DNA of 64,000 nt from contig JAKASQ010000001.1 of assembly GCA_021828195.1 (NCBI GenBank), forward strand, positions 1-64,000, written 5' to 3'. The stretch is from Thermoplasmata archaeon. GTDB lineage: Archaea > Thermoplasmatota > Thermoplasmata > Lutacidiplasmatales > UBA184. A program made the position numbers and the translations under genes. The notes under the pieces are model-generated. The model was not told where the DNA came from. It worked only from the letters and a program-made list of their open reading frames with translations, and made no database searches. Of the stretch, positions 33,952 to 42,356 are shown in pieces; within the stretch, counting starts at the first letter, position 1; the number at the start of each line of letters is the position of its first letter.

Positions 33952-34154
33952 GGCCGGCTCCCTTCCCTCAGCCGATGGAGGGAGGCCCGATCGGAGGCGG
34001 CCGCGGTCTTTCCCCAGCTGCCCAGGATCTCGTCGAGGGTACCGCGCTCATAGAGCAGGCGCCGGAACAGGCCGGTGAAGCTCTCGTCCCCTCGTTTCTC
34101 CTTCCGCAGGGCATCGTAGACGCCCTTCTGCACGGCGATATTTTGCGAAGGCAT
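33948..34154 (-). CDS. vapB: VapB-type antitoxin
   Basis: This 68-residue protein begins SQNIAVQKGVYDALRKEKRG and continues DESFTGLFRRLL. This is the ribbon-helix-helix pattern of archaeal VapB antitoxins ('k.Iav.ee.y..L...K...eSfsdvi'), with a C-terminal tail that would wrap the toxin. It probably represses its own operon by binding the palindrome at 34159-34176, which overlaps the TATA box. ATG 34154 is ~20-28 nt from that box, so the mRNA is leaderless. Confidence 0.85.
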   Translation of the reverse strand: MPSQNIAVQKGVYDALRKEKRGDESFTGLFRRLLYERGTLDEILGSWGKTAAASDRASLHRLREGSRP

Positions 34155-34158
34155 GAAT

Positions 34159-34176
34159 ATACATGTTCATATGTAT
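34159..34176 (-). promoter_or_regulatory. vapBC operator/promoter palindrome
   Basis: Half-sites ATACAT (34159-34164) and ATGTAT (34171-34176) face each other across 6 nt immediately upstream of the vapB ATG and overlap the AT-rich TATA region (AATAATACAT on the minus strand). This is the expected autoregulatory VapB site. Confidence 0.6.
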
Positions 34177-34280
34177 TATTAGGGGTTGCCGTTCCAGCTG
34201 CAGGTGGGTTCGCGCCTCCGCAATCCTAGATAAGCAGTGAGCGGGTACCTGGGGCGCTCGACGCGAGCGGAGAACGCCCG

Positions 34281-35447
34281 ATGAACTCCGGTGACCCGAC
34301 GCAGGTAGGGGAGGTCGAGTCAATGCCGGCGAGGCAGGAAGAGGAGGGGCTGACCCTCAGCGAGCGAATGAAGCGTGGACACTCGAACGGTTACCGGGAA
34401 CGCTCCTCGGAACGCCCTCATCGACCGACGGGGGCCCGACGGAACCTAGCCCGGAGCATGGGGCTCGCCGTTGTGGTGTGCGCGCTTCTCCTGGCCACGA
34501 CGGCATCGGTCCCGCTAGCTGCTGGGAGCGTCGGGGACCCGGGTGCGAGTCCGGCGGCCCCGAGCGCCCCGCGTGCGCCCGCGGCCGCTCCGATCGCCCT
34601 GTACATGGTAACGGTCATCGAATCCGGGCTAGCGGTTGGCGGCGCTTACAGCGTCGTCTGGGGGATCGCCATCACGGGGGGCCTCTCGTATTCTTCGACC
34701 CTGGGGACCATCTCCGTGTACTTGGCGAACGGAACGTACCAGTATACGACGCACTCCAGCGACGACACGCGAAGTGCCGCTCCCGGGACGTTTACCGTTC
34801 GCGGGGGGTCCGTATCGGTGTATGTCGCCTACGCTCCAGTGACATCCACGATCACGTTCACGGAAGAGGGCCTTCCGAACGGGACGAACTGGACGCTCTC
34901 CGTGGACGGTAGCCAGGCCAGTTCGATGACCGACTCGATCGTGTTCGTGGAGTCGAACGGATCGAGCTCCTTTGCCGTGATGGAAGTGCCCGGTTACCAA
35001 GCCTCACCCGCGGCCGGGTCGGTGATGGTCGGAGGGAGTCCGATCTCGCAGGTGATCGTGTTTTCCCGCATCACACCGGGAATCTACCGGTTGACGTTCG
35101 TCGGGAGCGCGCTACCGTCGAACGCGACCTGGTCGATCGTTCTCAACGGCGCGACCGAGAACGTGGTCGGGAGCACTCTGGGCCTGAGCGAGCCCAACGG
35201 AAGCTACTCGTTCGCGATTCTACCCCCGCCGGGGTACACTGCGAACCCGACCTCGGGAACGGTCGTCGTCAACGGCAGCCCCGTCCCGGTCCCGATCGAC
35301 TTCAGTCAGAACTCAGCGGGCCGGAGCTCGGGGATCTCCGGGTTCGATTACTTCTGGGGCGCCTTCATCGTCATCGCCATCGCGATCGCGGTGTTCGCCG
35401 TCCTTTGGGTGTGGACCAAGAGCCGAGGGCCGCCGCGCGGATTTTGA
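34281..35447 (+). CDS. Membrane-anchored surface protein with GLPSGTxW-type repeats
   Basis: This 388-residue protein has a long charged N-terminal tail (residues 1-58), a hydrophobic signal/anchor helix (~59-80), an Ala/Pro linker and four beta-rich repeats. Repeat starts are VIESGLAVGGAYSVVW, ITFTEEGLPNGTNWTLSVDG and LTFVGSALPSNATWSIVL. Each ends with a 'Y.asP.sGsv.v.G.pv...i.Fs' unit. A C-terminal membrane helix (~355-378) precedes a basic end. It is the same module family as in the S53 protease at 25631. Asn-x-Ser/Thr sites are frequent, consistent with N-glycosylation. An S-layer or adhesion role is likely but unproven. The start is uncertain; a later one nearer the signal helix is possible. 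Confidence 0.72.
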   Translation: MNSGDPTQVGEVESMPARQEEEGLTLSERMKRGHSNGYRERSSERPHRPTGARRNLARSMGLAVVVCALLLATTASVPLAAGSVGDPGASPAAPSAPRAPAAAPIALYMVTVIESGLAVGGAYSVVWGIAITGGLSYSSTLGTISVYLANGTYQYTTHSSDDTRSAAPGTFTVRGGSVSVYVAYAPVTSTITFTEEGLPNGTNWTLSVDGSQASSMTDSIVFVESNGSSSFAVMEVPGYQASPAAGSVMVGGSPISQVIVFSRITPGIYRLTFVGSALPSNATWSIVLNGATENVVGSTLGLSEPNGSYSFAILPPPGYTANPTSGTVVVNGSPVPVPIDFSQNSAGRSSGISGFDYFWGAFIVIAIAIAVFAVLWVWTKSRGPPRGF

Positions 35448-35548
35448 CGACGAGCCCGGTGGGGGATCGGACGGGGTCCCGGCCCTCCGCACCAGGCGGT
35501 TCGGGGCTCGAGTCGTGGGGTAGGCACCAACGGGGTCCCGCTCCCATG

Positions 35549-35556
35549 CTATATAC
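35549..35556 (+). promoter_or_regulatory. TATA box of the tyrA gene
   Basis: CTATATAC, 25-32 nt before ATG 35581, is one of the clearest promoters in the window and implies a leaderless mRNA. Confidence 0.7.
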
Positions 35557-35580
35557 TAGCACGGGTGCCAAGGGATTCCG

Positions 35581-36747
35581 ATGGCAGAAACCCCGCTGAG
35601 CCGGCTGCGCGCCTCCCTGAACGGGGCGGACGCGCAGATCCAAGCGGGAATCGCTCGACGGCTCGAGATCGCGAGGCGCATCGGCCGGGCGAAGCGGGCC
35701 CGGGGTCTCCCGGTCCGGGACTACGCGGTCGAGCGCCACGTGGTGGGCCGGTGGAGGGCGGCCATGGAAGGGATGGGCGTACCCCCCGAGCGAGGAGAGG
35801 CGCTTGCCCGATGGCTGGTCGAAGAAGCGGTGCGAGTACAGGAACAAGTCGGGGAGGCACCCGAGCCTCGTCGAAAGCCGGCCGATATCCTCGTGATTGG
35901 AGGCGCCGGATCGATGGGACGCTGGATGGTCGAATTCTTCCGGGCCGGGGGCCACCGCGTCGCGGTCAGCGATCCCCGCACGCCCCGACGTCTCCCCGCC
36001 GAGTTCCGCCCGGCGAGCGACCTCGGTGACGCCGCTCGCGCGGCCGATGTGATCGTCGTCGCCACGCCCATGCGAGTGGCGCCGACCGTGTACCGAGATC
36101 TGTGGAAAACGCGAACGCGAGCGACGATCTTCGACATCCTCTCGATCAAGGCCCCCCTTCTGCGCGCGATCCGACGCGGCCGGACGGCGGGGTTTCACCT
36201 GACGAGCGTCCATCCGTTGTTCGGACCCACGACCCGCACCCTCTCGGGGAGGAACCTACTCATCCTCGATTGCGGGGATCCCCAGGCCAACCGGGTCGCC
36301 GAGGACCTTTTCCGGGCGAGCTCGCTGTCCGTCCACCGCCTGCCGATCGAGCGGCACGATCTCCTGATGGCGGATGTCCTTGCACTTCCGCACGCGACCA
36401 GCCTTCTCTTCTCGCTCGCCCTCGTCCGCGCCGGTCATGCGACCGGGGATCTCGCCCGAGCCGCGCCTACCTCCTTCAGCCGCCAGGCCGAAGTGGCGCA
36501 CGTGGTGACCGGGGAGAACCCTCAACTCTCCTACGATATCCAGGCCCTCAACCCGATCTCCGAGGCGCTCTTCGAGCGCATGGCCGGGGCCCTGGAGACG
36601 GTGCGGCACGTCGTTCGATCCGGGGACCAGGATGGCTACAACCGGCTCGTGGAAGAGGCGCACGCCCTGCTCGAACTGGAGTACCCCTCCGCGGGCATGG
36701 AGCTCCCCGTCGCGCCACCCCACCCTCGATCCCGCGGTCGAAGTTGA
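35581..36747 (+). CDS. tyrA: Bifunctional chorismate mutase / prephenate dehydrogenase
   Basis: Residues ~5-92 form an AroQ-type chorismate mutase (LRASLNGADAQIQAGIARRLE, then ARRIGRAKRARGLPVRDYAVER, with the Arg/Lys active-site residues on helix 1). Residues ~98-375 are a prephenate dehydrogenase with the NAD(P) loop ILVIGGAGSMGRWMV, SVHPLFGPTT and the HDLLMADVLALPHATSLLF helix. Together they convert chorismate to 4-hydroxyphenylpyruvate for tyrosine. The order is mutase first, as in enterobacterial TyrA. The last ~10 residues are basic. The gene is monocistronic with its own TATA box. Confidence 0.92.
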   Translation: MAETPLSRLRASLNGADAQIQAGIARRLEIARRIGRAKRARGLPVRDYAVERHVVGRWRAAMEGMGVPPERGEALARWLVEEAVRVQEQVGEAPEPRRKPADILVIGGAGSMGRWMVEFFRAGGHRVAVSDPRTPRRLPAEFRPASDLGDAARAADVIVVATPMRVAPTVYRDLWKTRTRATIFDILSIKAPLLRAIRRGRTAGFHLTSVHPLFGPTTRTLSGRNLLILDCGDPQANRVAEDLFRASSLSVHRLPIERHDLLMADVLALPHATSLLFSLALVRAGHATGDLARAAPTSFSRQAEVAHVVTGENPQLSYDIQALNPISEALFERMAGALETVRHVVRSGDQDGYNRLVEEAHALLELEYPSAGMELPVAPPHPRSRGRS

Positions 36748-36860
36748 ACCGGTGTCCGGAACGGCGTTCCGGGGAGTTCCGGACGGATCGCGCGAAATGC
36801 GGACGCGTATCCGGGCCCGCGGCTCTTCGGGCGCCGGATCGGTCTCGCGGGGACGAAGGT

Positions 36861-36885
36861 TCAAATAGGGTATCGATTTCGATAC
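36861..36885 (+). promoter_or_regulatory. Promoter with palindromic operator before the ABC exporter
   Basis: TCAAATAGG (36861-36869) is the TATA-like box. It is followed at once by GTATCGATTTCGATAC (36870-36885), a perfect inverted repeat with 7-bp arms and a 2-nt centre. ATG 36892 comes 6 nt later. A protein bound there would cover the transcription start, so repression is expected. No regulator gene lies next door. Confidence 0.65.
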
Positions 36886-36891
36886 TTCCCG

Positions 36892-37689
36892 ATGACCCGA
36901 TCGATCATCTCCGACTGGTCGCAGTTCCAGGTTGCGGTCCGCACCCAGATCGCGGGATACGTGCAGACCTCCCGCTTCTGGATCATCTTCGCCATCGTGC
37001 TCGCCATCGGGGGCGGGATCACGATCGCCTTCGTGATCAAGGGCGGGGTCTTCGTGCACGGAGCGTTCGGCGCGACCGCGATCGCCTACATCGCCGGATT
37101 GCTGGGATTCGTGAGCTTCTTATCGATCGTGACCGGGGCGTTCTTCGGAGGGGATGCGATTTCGACCGACTTCGGCACGAAGAGCGGGTTCTTCACGCTC
37201 GCGCTCCCCGTCAAGCGTCGCGTGCTCCTCGGGGGCCGGTTCGCGGCCGCGTTCCTGGTGAGCGTCCTTCTGCTCTCGATCTTCTACGCATTCGCGGCCT
37301 TCGGAGGGATCTACTTCTATTCGTTCGCCACCGTCCCCTGGTTCAACCTCGGCCTCTCCTACCTCCTCGATCTGCTGCTCCTCCTCGGGATCCTCGCCTT
37401 CGCCTTCTGTCTGAGCTCGGTGTCGAAGAGCCCGGCGATCGGGCTCGTGGTGACCATCCTCGTCCTCCTGGTCGTGTTCAACATCGTCGATGCGGTCCTC
37501 GGCACGCTCCTCGGTTCACAGTACCTCCTCTGGTCGATCCTGTACGCGGCGGCCGCGATCCCGACGACCATCGAGCACGGCCTCGGCGCGGGCTCTCCGG
37601 CGGTCTGGCAGTCGACCATCATCATGGCGCTCTACACCGTGGGCTTCCTCGCCATCGCGCTCGTGCTCTACGATCGCCAGGAGGCCTAG
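36892..37689 (+). CDS. ABC-2 type exporter permease
   Basis: This 265-residue membrane protein has six helices and a short cytoplasmic N-terminus, with the DFGTKSGFFTLALPVKRRVLLGGR segment after helix 2, the usual coupling region of ABC-2 permeases ('..r.G.i..l.a.Pvsr..ll.gk'). It is the first gene of a two-gene operon with the ATPase 9 nt downstream. It would export a drug, peptide or lipid; the cargo is unknown. Expression is probably controlled through the palindrome at 36870. Confidence 0.85.
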   Translation: MTRSIISDWSQFQVAVRTQIAGYVQTSRFWIIFAIVLAIGGGITIAFVIKGGVFVHGAFGATAIAYIAGLLGFVSFLSIVTGAFFGGDAISTDFGTKSGFFTLALPVKRRVLLGGRFAAAFLVSVLLLSIFYAFAAFGGIYFYSFATVPWFNLGLSYLLDLLLLLGILAFAFCLSSVSKSPAIGLVVTILVLLVVFNIVDAVLGTLLGSQYLLWSILYAAAAIPTTIEHGLGAGSPAVWQSTIIMALYTVGFLAIALVLYDRQEA

Positions 37690-37698
37690 GAGGAAGTC

Positions 37699-38652
37699 AT
37701 GCCGAGTTTGGAGGCCCGTCACCTGACGAAGCGGTACGGCCCGTTCTTCGCGTTGAACGACGCGTCGTTCGAGTTCGCGGGGAACGGTGCGATCGGCTAT
37801 CTCGGCCCGAACGGCGCCGGCAAGACGACCACGCTGAAGATGATGACCCACCTCGCCCACCCGACCCGCGGCGAGGCGTTCATCAACGGCATCGACGTCC
37901 ACGTCGACCCGAAACGAGCGCTGTGGGACGTCGGGACCGTGATCGAGTCGCCGGAGCCCTACCCCTGGCAGACCGGGACCGCGGCCCTCGAGATGGCCGG
38001 GGACCTGCGAGGGATGAGCCGTGCCGACACGAGGGCGCGGATCCGAGAGCTCACGAGCGAGCTCGATCTGCCCCCGATGGAGCGCAAGACGGGGAAGCTC
38101 TCGAAAGGGCAGCGCCAGCGAGTCGTGATTGCGGCCTCGCTCCTGAGCGATCCATCGATCATCATCTTGGACGAGCCGACGAGCGGGCTCGACCCCGCGG
38201 AGCGCATCGCGATCCGCAACACTCTGCTCCGGCTGAAAAAGGAGCGCCTGATCCTGATGAGCTCCCATCTCCTGAGCGAGGTCACCGAGATCTGCGACCG
38301 CGCCGTCTTCATCAACCAGGGCAAGATCCTCCTCAACGAGACCGTCTCGGCGATCTCCTCCATGTACGCGGAGACCGAGGTCGACGTGGAGTTCACCGAG
38401 GCGATCCCCGCCGATCGGTTCGTCGCGCTTTCGGGACTGGCCGACGGCGTGAGTCTGGTCGAGCCGACGCGCTTCCGGATCACCTACGATGGCCGGGACG
38501 AGACCCGGGTCGCGATCCTGCGCAAGTGCGTCGAGCTCGGACCGGTGCGCAGCTTCGCGGGCGCCACCCTGACCCTCGAGGACGCCTACATGAAGCTGAT
38601 CGGCGTCGAATCCCACGGCGGGACGATCGCGTCGACCCAGGGCCGGACCTGA
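37699..38652 (+). CDS. ABC transporter ATP-binding protein
   Basis: This 317-residue nucleotide-binding subunit has Walker A GPNGAGKTTT (~residues 36-45) and a signature reading LSKGQRQR (Gly replaced by Lys compared with LSGGQ). Walker B is IIILDEPTSGLDP, and the switch histidine is in MSSHLLSEV. The C-terminal ~90 residues form the extra domain typical of exporter ATPases of the CcmA/DrrA type. A strong Shine-Dalgarno-like TAGGAGGA at 37687-37694 precedes ATG 37699, as expected for an internal operon gene. It pairs with the permease just upstream. Confidence 0.9.
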   Translation: MPSLEARHLTKRYGPFFALNDASFEFAGNGAIGYLGPNGAGKTTTLKMMTHLAHPTRGEAFINGIDVHVDPKRALWDVGTVIESPEPYPWQTGTAALEMAGDLRGMSRADTRARIRELTSELDLPPMERKTGKLSKGQRQRVVIAASLLSDPSIIILDEPTSGLDPAERIAIRNTLLRLKKERLILMSSHLLSEVTEICDRAVFINQGKILLNETVSAISSMYAETEVDVEFTEAIPADRFVALSGLADGVSLVEPTRFRITYDGRDETRVAILRKCVELGPVRSFAGATLTLEDAYMKLIGVESHGGTIASTQGRT

Positions 38653-38693
38653 GCCGCTGCGGCCGCACCCAGGGGCCGACCCGGGCGGACCGA

Positions 38694-40490
38694 TCACTCG
38701 TCGAACAGCGCGCGGCGCTCTTCGGACTCCTGGTACTTGTGGATGACGTCGACGAACGTGGAGTGGGACCAGGTGAGGGGCGTGGCGGACTTCGGCTCTC
38801 CGGTGGCCGCGTCGATCTGCTCCGGCAGCATCTGGGTGGGCGTGGCGTGCTCCGCGGCCCACTCGATGAGCTTCCGGCAGCGGTCCCGGTCCCCGAGCCG
38901 CAGGCGGGCCTCGGCGAGCCAGAGCGTGCAGATGATCCACGGGTTCTCCGAACCGTAGTACGTGTCCCCCTCGTAGCGGGCGACGCCGCCGAAGCGCTGC
39001 GACCAGAGCCGCGCCTCGACCGCATCGACCACGTCGCGGGCGCGCGGATCGCTCCAGGGGACGAGACCGAGCTTCAGGGCGAGCAGGATGGAGGAGTCGA
39101 CGCGCTCGTCCCGGGGATCGAGCGAGCGCAGGAAGCGCTGCCGCTCGGACTCCCAGAGGTGCTCGACCGCCGCCTCCCGGATCTCCCGGCCGGCATCCCT
39201 CCAGACGCTCGGCTCCTTGCCGATCTCCTCCGCGATCCGGGCGGCCCGCTCGAGCGCGTGGCCGACCGCCGCGGTCGAGTAGGTGTGGATCCCCCGCCGC
39301 TCCTCCCAGAGATCGTAGCTCGCGGCGGGAAGACCCGTCTCGGGGTCGCGGAAGTGGGTCATGAAGTTCGCGGCTCCCTTGACCATCGGCCACAGCTCGA
39401 GGAGGATCTCCGGGTCCGCGCCCCGCTTGAAGTGATGCCAGACGGCCGAGACGACCGTGGCCGTCTGATCGATCTGAAGGAACGGCGGGGGGTGCCAGGT
39501 GCTGCCGATCGCCCCGTCGGGGAAATGCCGGTGATAGAACGAACCGTCGGGGTCCTGGCACTTCTGGGCGAACTTGAGGAAGCGCTGGGCGTTCTCGTAG
39601 AGGCCGGCCTCGTCCATCGCCTTGGAGACGTAGCCGCCGTCCCTCCACCAGCAGAAGTTGTACGTGTCCCCCCAGGCGGCGAGGCTGCGCGTGTCCGGTG
39701 AGGCGATGATCGAGCCGTTCGCGCCGGCCGCGTGGCGCATGACGAGGACGCTCGCGCGGTAGACGTCCGCGACCTTGCCCATCAGCTCCACCGGGGCCTG
39801 GGGAAGCCGGCGGCGTGCCCAGGTCTCCCAGAACTGTTCGCTCTCCCGTTCGAACCGTGCCGGGCCGCCCTTGGTCACGTATTGGCGCGTCTGGTGGACG
39901 GCCGCGAGGCTCTGGCCGACCGAGACGAACATTCGGATCGTCGTGCCCTCGGCCCCATCGGCCGGGATGTCCCACTGCATGACGCTGTCCGCCGCCCCGT
40001 GGGCCACGGTCCGGCCCTCGAGACGACCGTCCTCGGCGTCGATGTACGTCCCCTGGAGGCCCTTGAGCGTGTGTTCCCCGCAGACCGCGTGGGAAAACGG
40101 CGGATCGCTGAAGAACTCGAAGAAGTACCCGCGCTTGAAGTGCACGAGGGAGTGGCGCTCCGGGTCGACGTAGGCGGTGTCCTGGTACATCGACTCGGCG
40201 ATCTGGAGGGAGTGGTAGGCGAAGATTCTCAACGGCCGAGCGGGATCGGCCCGGATCTTCATCGTCCGGATGAGGAGGTCGTGATTGGGGTGGACGTGGT
40301 CCCGGAGGGCGACGGAGACGCCGTGGCCGTTCCAGCTCGAGGCGGGACTGTAGGCGGCTCCGTACGGGAAGAGCTCTCCTCGCCACCCGCTGGACGGTCC
40401 GAGCCAGGAGAACGTGCCGGCCCGCTCGTCGAAGACGCCGAGGCGCGCCTGCCGCAGGTGCTGGAACTGACCGGGGTACGGATAGAACAA
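38694..40490 (-). CDS. Glycoside hydrolase family 15 (glucoamylase-type) protein
   Basis: The ~600-residue GH15 protein has a beta-sandwich N-terminal domain and an alpha/alpha-barrel. Barrel signatures include TYNFCWWRDGGYVSKAMDEAGL (substrate Trp-Arg-Asp), LPAASYDLWEERRGIHTYS with the general-acid Glu, and GSENPWIICTLWLAEARLRLGD near the second catalytic Glu. It would release glucose from alpha-glucans or trehalose. The first canonical codon is TTG 40490, yet family-like sequence (TQLAGNGRLLLTVNEDGQWN) continues ~22 codons further upstream, to about 40557, with no ATG, GTG or TTG before an in-frame TGA at ~40612. The true initiation codon is therefore unresolved. Confidence 0.88.
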   Translation of the reverse strand: MFYPYPGQFQHLRQARLGVFDERAGTFSWLGPSSGWRGELFPYGAAYSPASSWNGHGVSVALRDHVHPNHDLLIRTMKIRADPARPLRIFAYHSLQIAESMYQDTAYVDPERHSLVHFKRGYFFEFFSDPPFSHAVCGEHTLKGLQGTYIDAEDGRLEGRTVAHGAADSVMQWDIPADGAEGTTIRMFVSVGQSLAAVHQTRQYVTKGGPARFERESEQFWETWARRRLPQAPVELMGKVADVYRASVLVMRHAAGANGSIIASPDTRSLAAWGDTYNFCWWRDGGYVSKAMDEAGLYENAQRFLKFAQKCQDPDGSFYHRHFPDGAIGSTWHPPPFLQIDQTATVVSAVWHHFKRGADPEILLELWPMVKGAANFMTHFRDPETGLPAASYDLWEERRGIHTYSTAAVGHALERAARIAEEIGKEPSVWRDAGREIREAAVEHLWESERQRFLRSLDPRDERVDSSILLALKLGLVPWSDPRARDVVDAVEARLWSQRFGGVARYEGDTYYGSENPWIICTLWLAEARLRLGDRDRCRKLIEWAAEHATPTQMLPEQIDAATGEPKSATPLTWSHSTFVDVIHKYQESEERRALFDE

Positions 40491-40655
40491 GCCGTTCCAC
40501 TGGCCGTCCTCATTGACGGTCAGCAGCAGCCGGCCGTTGCCCGCGAGCTGTGTGATTACCGTGGTCCGTCGCCCCCAGTTAGATGACCCCGACGGGGAGT
40601 CCTTTCCCGTTCAAATGCGAACGATTCGTACCGGAGTCGGGGCGGGCTCCCCCCT

Positions 40656-41336
40656 CTACTTCGGGGGGGCCGCGGGTGGCGCGCCCGGCCCACCGGGACC
40701 GCCCATGGGCGGGAACCCCGGAACGTTCATGGCCATCGCGAACGGCCTCTTCTCCCCCGAGACCCCGATCGAGAAGAACGTAGCCGCGGCCACGAAGCCG
40801 GCGATGGAGATGAGCAACGCGACGAGGACGAGTGCGAGGCCCGGGATCAAAAGCACGAGGAAGGCGAGCATCAGGTCGATGACCCCGAGCGCGCTTCCCA
40901 GCCCCCGCTGCCAGCCGGGAAGCGGCCCCGCGGCTCCAATGCCCGCGAGGAGGAAGATCCCCTGGAAGAACAGTCCGAGACCGACGAAGACCCACAGGAC
41001 CAGGAACGCGAAATAGATGTCCACCAGCGCTACGAAGGCGAAGATGAGGACGAACACTCCCAGGACCACCTGCAGGGTGCGCATCCCGGCCATTGCCGGG
41101 TCCCCGCCCGAGGAGCCGGACATGATGTCAAAGATCCCCATCAACAATAGCGAGACGACGACGAAGACGTAGAGGACCCACGCCGCAAAGATCCCCTGCC
41201 AGAAGAACGAGACGAGCAAGGCGACCGCGAAGACGAAGGCGAGGATCCCGAGCAGGACGTAGGCGACCCGCATCCCCCCGCCGACGTGTTCGACAGGTCC
41301 CGACGACGCGTTTCCCGTGGACGACTGAGCTGTCAT
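40656..41336 (-). CDS. DUF308 (HdeD-like) membrane protein
   Basis: This 226-residue protein has six hydrophobic helices arranged as repeated pairs (LLGILAFVFAVALLV..., VLGVFVLIFAFVALV..., LGVIDLMLAFLVLLI...), the internal repeat of DUF308/HdeD. It ends in a glycine/proline/Met-rich cytoplasmic tail. GGAGGAG on the minus strand (41341-41347) sits 4 nt before ATG 41336, a clear Shine-Dalgarno for the second gene of an operon with the paralogue 31 nt upstream. HdeD proteins are linked to acid stress in bacteria; that role is only suggested here. Confidence 0.8.
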   Translation of the reverse strand: MTAQSSTGNASSGPVEHVGGGMRVAYVLLGILAFVFAVALLVSFFWQGIFAAWVLYVFVVVSLLLMGIFDIMSGSSGGDPAMAGMRTLQVVLGVFVLIFAFVALVDIYFAFLVLWVFVGLGLFFQGIFLLAGIGAAGPLPGWQRGLGSALGVIDLMLAFLVLLIPGLALVLVALLISIAGFVAAATFFSIGVSGEKRPFAMAMNVPGFPPMGGPGGPGAPPAAPPK

Positions 41337-41367
41337 GCATCTCCTCCTAGGTTCTATGTTCCGTTGG

Positions 41368-42039
41368 CTAGACCGCCGTGACCGTGAACTTCGATGCCCG
41401 GATGCCCGCGGCGGCCACCACCAGCAGGCGGATTCCGACCGCCAGCAGGGCGATCGAGATGATGAGCCAGACGAGGACGGGACCGAAGGCCGGGTAGATC
41501 AGGGCCAGGATACCGAAGACGAGCACGATGATCCCGAACAGGACCGACACCCCGCGGATCCAGCCGGGGAGCTCGGGAACCATGCCCACGACGAGCAGGA
41601 AGATCCCCTCCAGGGTCAGGGCAAGCCCGACCACGATCCAAAGGAACGTGAGGGCCGTGTATCCGCCGACCGTCGTGTTGAACGCCACGGGGAGGATGGC
41701 GAGGATGGCGAGAATGATGACGAGGACGCCGATGGCGGCCCGGATACCCCGGTAGGCGGAGCTCGATCCTTCTGCGGCGCTGGCGCCCGAGACCAGGTTG
41801 CTGAGCCCAATGACGAACAGCGCGATGATGACCAGCCACTGCAGGAAGCCGATCGCAAAGTAGCCGCTGCCGCCGTTGAGTCCATAGTTCAGCCCGGAGT
41901 AGAGCAGCGAGATCGCGATGAGGAGGCAGATCGCGCCGAAGATCCCGTAGAGCGCCCGGGAGCCGCCATCGAGGGACTCGGTGATCGTCGCGGAGGCGCT
42001 GGCAGAATAGCTCACGGAAGTTCCTTTGGATGCACTCAT
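41368..42039 (-). CDS. DUF308 (HdeD-like) membrane protein, paralogue
   Basis: This 223-residue paralogue of the next gene has a Ser/Ala-rich N-terminus and six helices with the same repeated pattern (IFGAICLLIAISLLYSG, IGVLVIILAILAILPVAF, LFGIIVLVFGILALI). Start ATG 42039 was chosen because CCTTATATCC on the minus strand at ~42077-42086 would place transcription start near 42055. The ATG at 42075 is too close to the box. The two DUF308 genes form an operon and may form a hetero-oligomer. Confidence 0.78.
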   Translation of the reverse strand: MSASKGTSVSYSASASATITESLDGGSRALYGIFGAICLLIAISLLYSGLNYGLNGGSGYFAIGFLQWLVIIALFVIGLSNLVSGASAAEGSSSAYRGIRAAIGVLVIILAILAILPVAFNTTVGGYTALTFLWIVVGLALTLEGIFLLVVGMVPELPGWIRGVSVLFGIIVLVFGILALIYPAFGPVLVWLIISIALLAVGIRLLVVAAAGIRASKFTVTAV

Positions 42040-42356
42040 GCCGACGTACCTATACGGGGTCGCATCTTCTGCCATGGGATATAAGGTTCGCGTGGCGCAC
42101 GAACAGACAACTTTCGCGGAAGATGGGTTGGCCGGTGCTGGGCGCTACACATCGCGCAGAGCGGAGCGCTCGGGACCAACATGGCGAGCCACGAGAACCG
42201 GACGATCCTCTGCGTGAACAATATTCGAATCGGGGCCATCGGAACTCGGCCCGGCGCCGCCCGTTGTTGCGTCTCCCGTGGGACGAATCCGACGCACGAA
42301 GCCGGAGGATCGCTGGCCATCGACCCTCGACCAGCACGGCGACTGTGGTGGCCGAA
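42040..42356. other. Promoter region and unassigned sequence upstream of the DUF308 operon
   Basis: Apart from the TATA-like CTTATATC near 42080 (minus strand), nothing recognisable is present. AT content is higher than average around 42200-42230. Short open frames on both strands look non-coding. Confidence 0.45.

Noticed and set aside
36102-40500. Very long open frames (~1000-1200 codons) antisense or out of frame to tyrA, the ABC genes and GH15
   Set aside because: They are Arg/Pro/Gly-rich, match nothing, cross several well-supported genes and follow from the high GC content, which removes stop codons in shadow frames.
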